A stretch of 10,121 bases of DNA, taken from positions 3,377 to 13,497 of the forward strand of contig NAOQ01000480.1 in NCBI GenBank assembly GCA_002751075.1, given 5' to 3'. Below are positions 1 to 7,400 of the stretch, one piece after another. Origin of the DNA: Ichthyophonus hoferi. Its lineage: Eukaryota; Opisthokonta; Ichthyosporea; Ichthyophonida; Ichthyophonidae. How positions within the stretch are numbered: position 1 is the first letter of the stretch; the number at the start of each line of letters is the position of its first letter. The position numbers and the translations under genes were made by a program. The notes below the pieces were generated by a model, which was not told the origin of the DNA, searched no databases, and saw only the letters and a list, made by a program, of their open reading frames with translations.

Positions 1-338
1 CAACACAATCCAGTCTTTGTGGGATCCAACATAAACTATGCTGAAAAAATATATTAATACTTATGTGTTGAGTAGAATCTAGCCCAAAGTAATAACTTCA
101 ATTAGAGCATAATATAGACTTAAGAAGCACTTCCCATTGAAATGAGAGTAAGTACCTTGGCCTACATCAGAATTTCATATCATGGTTAGAAAAAAAAAGT
201 TGAAGGTAGAGAATAGTTCTGACTCAGAGAAGAATGCCATTATGAGGAACCTATTGTCATCTATTGTTATAATTTAGTTAATTATAATTAGTCTCAAAGA
301 CATCATAACAAGATTGTGAAGTTTAATTGCAACCCTTT

Positions 339-360
339 ACATGTTACCACTGTAACATGT
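339..360. repeat. Perfect 9-bp inverted repeat, 4-nt loop
   Basis: ACATGTTAC, then CACT, then GTAACATGT. It would form a hairpin in either strand. It sits about 0.85 kb past the stop codon of the PHKB-like gene. No T-tract follows, so there is no reason to call it a terminator. Confidence 0.7.
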
Positions 361-546
361 GGACCAACTCAAGATGTTTATTTATTTACATATTTATTTG
401 TTTTCCATTTATAAGTTTTTAATAGCTGTACAATATAATTTAGTTAAACCAATAGAGCATGAACTTTATAACCTTTTATAGCACTGGAGCTATACGTTCT
501 TACCAATTGTAAGGAGAATTTAATATCCAGAGGTAATCCTAACTAT

Positions 547-571
547 CGGTTTTACTATTCAAGAAAAACCG
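547..571. repeat. 7-bp inverted repeat beside a poly-T run
   Basis: CGGTTTT and AAAACCG separated by 11 nt and followed on the plus strand by a run of 12 T. It resembles a hairpin plus T-tract by eye, but in a eukaryotic flank this has no established meaning. Confidence 0.5.
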
Positions 572-709
572 TTTTTTTTTTTTAGCAAATACCTGTCATA
601 CTAATTACATAAAATTAAGTAGCGTAGATAGCCAACAAGATGTTGATATTAAAGTCAAAATTAATTATTAGGTCACAGGATGAGGTGATTATGTTTTAGC
701 CAATTAATT

Positions 710-769
710 TTAACACTCAAAGAGCCTGACCCCCGTTTGATCGAGAAACTCCTCGTATGTAAGCTTCAT
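710..769 (-). other. Possible 19-codon frame or terminal exon
   Basis: Reads MKLTYEEFLDQTGVRLFEC then TAA, in a local island of higher G+C. The EEFLDQTGVRL pattern faintly recalls the EFL-TGI/VRF motif of Spc7/KNL1 kinetochore proteins, but no accompanying coiled coil or further exon is visible. It may be chance. Confidence 0.15.
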
Positions 770-804
770 GTCACCTATCATTTATAACTTTTTAAATAAC
801 ACCA

Positions 805-853
805 CCTCTCTAATCAGAGGGGGTAACAATCCTAATTGCTTTCAAAAAGCAAT
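805..853. repeat. Two adjacent small hairpins
   Basis: CCTCT and AGAGG (805-809, 816-820), then ATTGCTTT and AAAGCAAT (835-842, 846-853, perfect 8 bp with a 3-nt loop). Both are seen directly. They lie between the two coding-like stretches of the flank. Confidence 0.6.
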
Positions 854-901
854 CTAGAATTTAGAAGAAAAATACCTAATACATGACAATTTACTTCTAA
901 T

Positions 902-1093
902 TTATTGGGGCTTTTTTATAATTTTATATGGTACCCTTCTAAAAATGGAATGCATGTGAATCAACTTCACCAGACAGGTAGTGATTCGTTCATAATCATA
1001 ACGATGATTGGGTGAGTGTCTCTGGTTCACTATGTGCCCCTCAATGGCGATATTTATGTAAACTGGTATTATTGAAGTATAGAACCAAATAGT
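902..1093 (-). other. Unassigned 63-codon open frame without a start
   Basis: Stop-to-stop frame with segments such as IEGHIVNQRHSPNHRYDYER and TTCLVKLIHMHS, ending KKPQ. Base composition is richer in G+C than the surrounding sequence. There is no early Met, so it would have to be a terminal exon or a relic. In DNA this AT-rich several frames of this length are expected by chance, and I recognise no family. Confidence 0.2.
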
Positions 1094-1213
1094 TTAACAA
1101 TTGTTATATTAATTGTAAACTAATCGATATCCCTCTCATGTAAAAAGGAAAAGTCCATCAGAAAAAAATATAACCGGAATGTTATTCTAAGCTGACTATC
1201 ACACGTGACATAT

Positions 1214-1219
1214 TTTATT
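1214..1219 (-). promoter_or_regulatory. Poly(A) signal AATAAA overlapping the PHKB-like stop codon
   Basis: Sense-strand AATAAA spans the last two bases of the Gln codon, the TAA stop and one more base. A T-rich stretch (sense TATATTTTTTTC at about 1175-1164), followed by another T-rich run at about 1150-1139, could act as the downstream element. If used, the 3' UTR would be only about 10-30 nt. It is a candidate only; no transcript end is visible. Confidence 0.5.
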
Positions 1220-1477
1220 GAATTAAACAAACACCATCCGTTTCCACTGAAACTTGAATAAGGCGTACAATTGCTTTTGTTAAATACACAGTAGTACTGC
1301 AACGGCCACTACGTGGCAAGGCACAGAACTGAGCCTTCTGAACCTCAGTGAATGTGATGTGATCAGGGTTATAGCATGATGGTTCAGGCGTAGTTTCATA
1401 CATTAATTCATCATCAAACACGTAGGCTTCACGCCGTAAATCTCGTGACATTCCATCTACTAATGTATTATCTTGGT
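1215..1477 (-). CDS. PHKB: PHKB-like terminal exon m with CaaX box
   Basis: Encodes residues 358-444 and the TAA stop. It starts DQDNTLVDG, includes RREAYVFDDEL and SGRCSTTVYLTKAIVRL, and ends VCLIQ. The SG-x-x-x-T-x-YLTKA motif is the C-terminal signature of both subunits (SG-YGTMTYLTRA in alpha, GTCSYLTKA in beta). The final CLIQ is a CaaX box; mammalian alpha (CAMQ/CQMQ) and beta (CLIS) are farnesylated there. The acceptor is CATCAG. AGs at 1472 and 1463 have the same phase and would shorten the start. Confidence 0.95.
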
Positions 1478-4400
1478 CTGATGTGTGGGTGTGTGGGAGA
1501 GGATTAGAAGTGGTGCGAAATGGCAGGTACAGGGGAGAGAGGAGAGAAGAGAGAAGAGAGAAGAGAAAGGAGAGAAGAGAAAGGAGAGGAGAGATGAGAG
1601 AGGAGAGAGGAGAGAAGAGAGAAGAGAGAAGAGAGAGGAGAGAGGAGAGAGGAAAGAGCACAGAGGAGAACGAACAGTGAGTCATGGTGGGTGATTATGT
1701 ATTATGTTGTGTGGAGAAGATATATAGGTATATAGGTCACAGATAGTAAGACAAACACATAACACGTTACACATGGAAAGAAATACAAAAGGGTATGAAT
1801 TGGTTACAGAGAACCAAGATACAGGATAGATGATGGTGGGGGATAAAGAGAGGTAAAAAGAGGAAAACAGGGAATGGGTATGAGGATATTTGAAAATATG
1901 CACGCAATATAATAGAAGCATAAATATAAAAAAATATAAAAATAAAATAGATAGACATAAGGATAGAAATAGAAAAAGGAAAATAATATTAACTTATCAA
2001 ATATTATAATACATTATTAAATTATGAATATAGTAGTATTAAACTATCACCATAAACATTCTCGTTGTTGCCTTGTTATATTATTAAAGTCATCGAGACA
2101 GGTGCTGAATTCCGATTTGTATATCATATCAAATATACCACCCCTTCCCCATCATTCCTACCATGTACCTTTAACATTTTGAATATATTCTCTTTAATCT
2201 TATGCTAGTTATAAACATACATAACATTGCCATTAAATTGAAATCATAATAATGTAATTAACCTCTCAATGAAAGTGGGAATATAAAGCATTCAAAATTT
2301 AAAGCGCCTTACCATTGGACTGGGGGGTTGGCTCATTGACTCTCTTGGGATCGTTAATGTAAACATAGACAGCATAGTTTACCAGCTAGGGATGGATATT
2401 GCGGTGTTATTATAAATAATTGTTTTGTTTGGGAGGGAGAAGAAAGGGGAGAAAACATGTTCATATATTTATTGCTATTCTATAAAAAGAGAAAGATGAG
2501 GAGATAAAGAGAGATAGATAGAGAGAAAAAAAGTAAAAAGTGAACGAAAAGACAAAAACAAAGAAACAAAAAAACAACTAGGAAGAAGATGAGGTACAAA
2601 CCAATATTGTAAAACCAATAACATGGCTATTAATATTAGCTAGTATATAGGATAGTATATATATATATATATATATAGCATTATAGTATTAGTAAGAAAG
2701 GAGAGGTAAAAGAGAAGGGAAATAAATATAAAACATACATCATGTATATGAACCATTTTAGGAAATATCAGTTCTGGCATACGCTGGGCAAGCACCATCC
2801 ACAACACTGTCAAGGCCTGTGGGGAACAAAGAGTAGGAGGCACATCAATACTACCATCACATTATACTTACCTCCTATTCTACACATAATATCTGGTTAT
2901 ATCAATGAGTACAATAAACCAATAATTGTTTTACATTGAAATTAAAATTTAGTATTGGATTGAATGTAATATATCATATCAGTATTATATGTAGTACTAT
3001 TACATTTCCTTATCACCTAGTAAGTCCACAATATGTATATATTTTCAATTTATTTGTTCTCCTTTGGATTGGGAAAACTATAATACTGATCGACAGATTA
3101 TCATTCAGATCGGGACAGTTCTACCTCTTCTATCATAGTTATCATAATTTAAATTCTTGTTTGAACGTTAGAGTGCAAAGGACTCTGCATATCTTCCTTC
3201 GTTTTCATATTCTTGTTTTTTTTTTGTTCAACTGGATTACAATTTTATTTAACCTAGAAAAGCAATGCTAAATCTCATCCAAGAGGAAGATAATTTAGCC
3301 TATATGCAGTCAAGTAGTTGAAATATAAAGATATTCCAATATAGATATATACACAAATATATCACAGTACAGATAGATAGATAATGGGTAGGGAGGTAGA
3401 GATACCTTAGTCAAAAAACAGTATTCTTTGTTGTTTTAATTATCATCCTTATTACTATATATAGGCATATAGAATATTTGTGAAATAATAATCAGGTTCC
3501 TTATATGATGGATTGTGATTGGTCTAGTAATTAGAACTCCAGTGAAAAGCCATCTACCTATGCATATAATTTTATATACACCAATTGGTTTTCTCCAATT
3601 TATCATATAGGTATACTTTTTAATTTTTCAATCAGGTTATCTATATATAGAAAATGTTACAATACACATACATATAAACATAAACACACACACACACACA
3701 CACACACACACTTACTTCCACCATGATAGTTCTTAATTCAGGACGCTGTATTACCCTTAGCCACTCTTCCACCTTAGTTAGATACACACGATCATCCGGG
3801 GATGCACAGGTAAGTGTAATATCACTGCTTAGCACACTATCACCCAGGCATAGACCTATATATGTTTGGCGTATTAGTGCTGTGATAGCTATATTAATTA
3901 AGTGACAGGCGAGTTACTTCTGCCAAAACTATACAGCCGAACCTCAGGTCCGTAGCAAGGACCAAAAATGATACTTTAAAATAAATGTCGTTTTATCTAC
4001 ATAGAAAATATCTTTTATTATTTACTAATAACAATAACTAGAAACCAGAGCATAACTTTTGCAGAAGATGACATCAGTCTAACGTGCAAGTTGCTGCTAA
4101 TTCTCATAACCGAAGCTTAATAATATGCTATTATACATATAAAAGTCTGCTATGCTTTGCATTAGTATACATACACTCTAGAGGCCTCTTCTTATTTCTA
4201 TTCTCTCTTTCTATCTACACACTAATTCGCCTGACAACAGTAATAGATTTGTCTGCTTTCCTAAACCTTTTTCTATTGATTATATATTTATGGTTCCCAT
4301 GTGATCATGTGACTAGATGTATGTTTCTTATAAATAAATATACATATTTTAGTCAATGTTGAATTTTCAAGGGCAATTTGTTTTAAAATAAGTTAATTTA

Positions 4401-7400
4401 CTGTTATTTTATAAGACATACATAAACATGAGATATTAGTAGTTATTGTTTAATCAGAGACTATATATCTCGGCCTTTTTCTATTCCCTCATTTTATCAA
4501 CACTTTATCTCTGTTATGCATATTTAGATATTTACGCCTTTCAGGCTGTTTCTATCTATAAATCCGGAGTATAATATAATATAATATAGCATAGTATAGC
4601 ATAGTTTAACATCATATCACATAATCAAATATAATATAATACACCATACTATAGTATAATCCAATTTAGTATAATATAATATAACATAATATAATATATA
4701 TATCTCTTGACAATATGCTTAAAACCCAGCAGAAGGGTAAGGAAAGAAAGACCCACCTGGGCACCGTTGAAGAACATACCACACTGTAATAAGGGAGAGG
4801 AACAGAGTAATGTTAGTGGGAATGACGTGAGAATGACGTCATGCTAGGTCACGTATATACGCAATATATAAGTAGCATAAGTAGTATATATATATTTCTA
4901 GAGGAAATAGGATCCCACCTATGCTCAATATATATCCATTATAAATTGTTGGTAATATAAAATTCTAAACCCAATACTATTGGACAATTATTGGCTCATA
5001 ATATTCAATATTATGCTGAATCATTTTATTACATTAAATCATTCAATCAAAATTTATTATTAGTTTACGCCGTCTAAATGTTTCTACTATATTTTAATAG
5101 AGTACAGACACAAATGCTAAAAAATAACATAAGAAAAAGAACAACAAGAAAAAGAAAAAAATGAATTTACTCCTCACTAAATTAGCATGCAAAAAACCCA
5201 AAAAAAAAAAAAACCAAATACACTGGTTCACATAGTACATAGTGTACTATATTGTATATTGTATATTGTATATTGTATAGTGTATAGTGTATAGTGTATA
5301 TTGTATAGTGTAGTGCATAGTATACGTACTGATTAAGAGGTGCAAGACTTGCCTTTAGTATAGAACCCAACATTAATACGCATCAGAACACTGTCAAGAT
5401 ATCTCCATCGCAGCCAGTGGTTGGATACAACACTACAGTTTTTGCCGTGTACAATCGCATCGGCTCTGTGTACAGTGTATAGTAATAGAACATATATATT
5501 ATAACATGGTAAATATAGAAATATACATTTTGACAAACTATATAGGGTATCTAGTGGTATACATATAAATGCATTAAACAGTAATATCAAACCATTATCA
5601 TATAACATTACAAATATAAAAAACATAAACATGAGCAGCGTTGATCTCCTGGTATATATATTTATTAAATAAACTTACGTCTCCTCTTTTCCTATGGTCA
5701 TAATAAAGAATAATTATTTAATTATACCCTGCTCAGCTGTTTTCAGAACAAGAAATTGGAGTAAATGGATAAGTTCCTTAAAATCATAATAGAAGTATTT
5801 TATCTAATTGTTTTTTTCATTCAATTTTTAAATATTTAATCTGTATTAGATTATATCTGATGTCTCCCTAAAAGACCTTCAAATCATAATAAACATATAT
5901 AGGCAGATATACAAACGAATATACTCATACATATTTATTCGACACTATACTATACTGTAATACTATTATATACTATAATATAATATACTATGCCTGTAAA
6001 AAAGCTCAACATATTGCACAAACACTTCAAAAAGCACTATGATGCATTGATTTATAAAATTACACAGACGATACTGTTATATATATATATATATATTAAA
6101 AATGAAGCAAACATACTTTTGTGTGCATTCCGCTGTACTGCTAAACAAAATATGTAATTGGTTGAGGCTGCAGTTGCACTCATCCTGGGTATCCAATAAG
6201 GTCTTGAGGAGGCATTTAATCGCAAAGGGCTGCATCGACATTAGCTGTAGGATATTATGTATGATGGTATGTAGGATAGTATGTAAGATAGTATATATGG
6301 TAATATTATAGTATGGCATTATATGGGAATAAAGGCATGTATGCATGCACTTATGTATGATGGTATGAATAATGGCATATACATGAGAGTTTGTGGGAAG
6401 GGAAAATGAATAAGTAAGTAATAGCATAGGAGGGCATTGTAGTAACACAATTTACTGTATCCAATCTGTAAATGTAAGTTATTTAAATCCAAACATTTAT
6501 TAATACGCATATACATGCATGATATATATACACACAACTACATATATTCAATAAAATAATTAATAATATAAGCAATAACACAAGTATTAATAAAACTGTT
6601 AATATAATTAATAATGTAAGTAGTTGTCTCTAAGACTATACGACAACAACGTATACAGATCATTATTATTCTCATGCTATTGTCTTATATAATCAAATAT
6701 ATATTAACAGCCTCACATGAACACCCTCATATACATATATAGATAGATGTATAGAGGGGAGAACCTTGGCGGTGGCAGCTGCTTTCGATCGTAGATTATA
6801 TTGAATGGCCAGTTCTGACTTCATTGCTTCAAGCACATTCCTGTATATACATACATATCAGGGTTTGGCGTATGCCATGATAAACCCTTGGCCAATCCCA
6901 AGGGAACACAGCTATTCTAAGCTACTAGCAACTACAATGCAATACGTAATAGAGACAAAGACAATAGACAAATATAAATATGAATAACAATTGGACTTGT
7001 ATATATTAAATATACAATAAACTTATCATACAGGCAGCACATAAACCTGCCATGTAAGCAAACATTAAATTAAATTGTATTATACTAGAATATAATATAA
7101 TATATTACATTACATTACATTATATTATATATTCCATTCTATTATAACACCAACACTTTCCAGTCAAAAAATGCATTAAAAAACAAAACTCACCCAATAC
7201 GTAGACGTAAAATGTTCTCGAATAGTTCGCTCTCGGCTACAACAAAGTGTGACAAATAAAGTAATAGTTCTTGGGCTAGAACAGCTTCTCTAGGGTCTTT
7301 CAAATAGGAAAAGATGGCATCCTGCGAGCAAGAGGTCAATAGGTAGAGTAGGTGCGGTAAGTGTAAGTGGGAAGGGGAAGGTGAATGATTATGAAAGTGG

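Larger units (their letters stand above)
1..1214. other. 3' flank of the PHKB-like gene; no gene identified
   Basis: AT-rich sequence with scattered T and A runs. It holds four hairpin-type inverted repeats (339-360, 547-571, 805-820, 835-853), a CACGTG box at 1202-1207, a second AATAAA on the minus strand at 901-906, and two minus-strand coding-like stretches (902-1093 and 710-769) that I cannot assign. I see no transposon ends or RNA gene. Confidence 0.6.
4784..5352 (-). other. GC-AG intron between exons h and i (569 nt, phase 1)
   Basis: Begins GCAAGT and ends TTATTACAG. It contains the heptamer minisatellite 5240-5321 near its 5' end, an A-rich patch at 5110-5215, and the CRE-like cluster 4823-4854 near its 3' end. 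Confidence 0.82.

Noticed and set aside
950-1012. Plus-strand MHVNQLHQTGSDSF frame ending at GG|GTGAGT
   Set aside because: Looks like a possible first exon, but no partner exon is visible and it overlaps the minus-strand open frame; evidence is too thin.
1483-1694. Arg/Glu-rich plus-strand frames and the Ser/Leu-rich extension of the last exon
   Set aside because: They are translations of the GA/CT tract in the intron.
2870-2875. Donor-like GGAG|GTAAGT upstream of exon k
   Set aside because: No open, conserved sequence precedes it, and exons j and k already join in phase 0 with full family alignment.
3807-3816. Plus-strand CACAG|GTAAGTG donor-like motif
   Set aside because: It lies inside exon j of the minus-strand gene and no plus-strand exon accompanies it.
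5679-5691. 13-nt microexon candidate with ATAG acceptor and GAC|GTAAGT donor in the linker intron
   Set aside because: It enters from exon g in phase but leaves in phase 0, and exon h has no phase-0 acceptor; exons g and h join cleanly without it.
6077-6448. Use of the whole 123-codon frame around exon g as coding
   Set aside because: Only 6117-6244 aligns with the family; both sides are repeat-derived and bounded by good splice signals.
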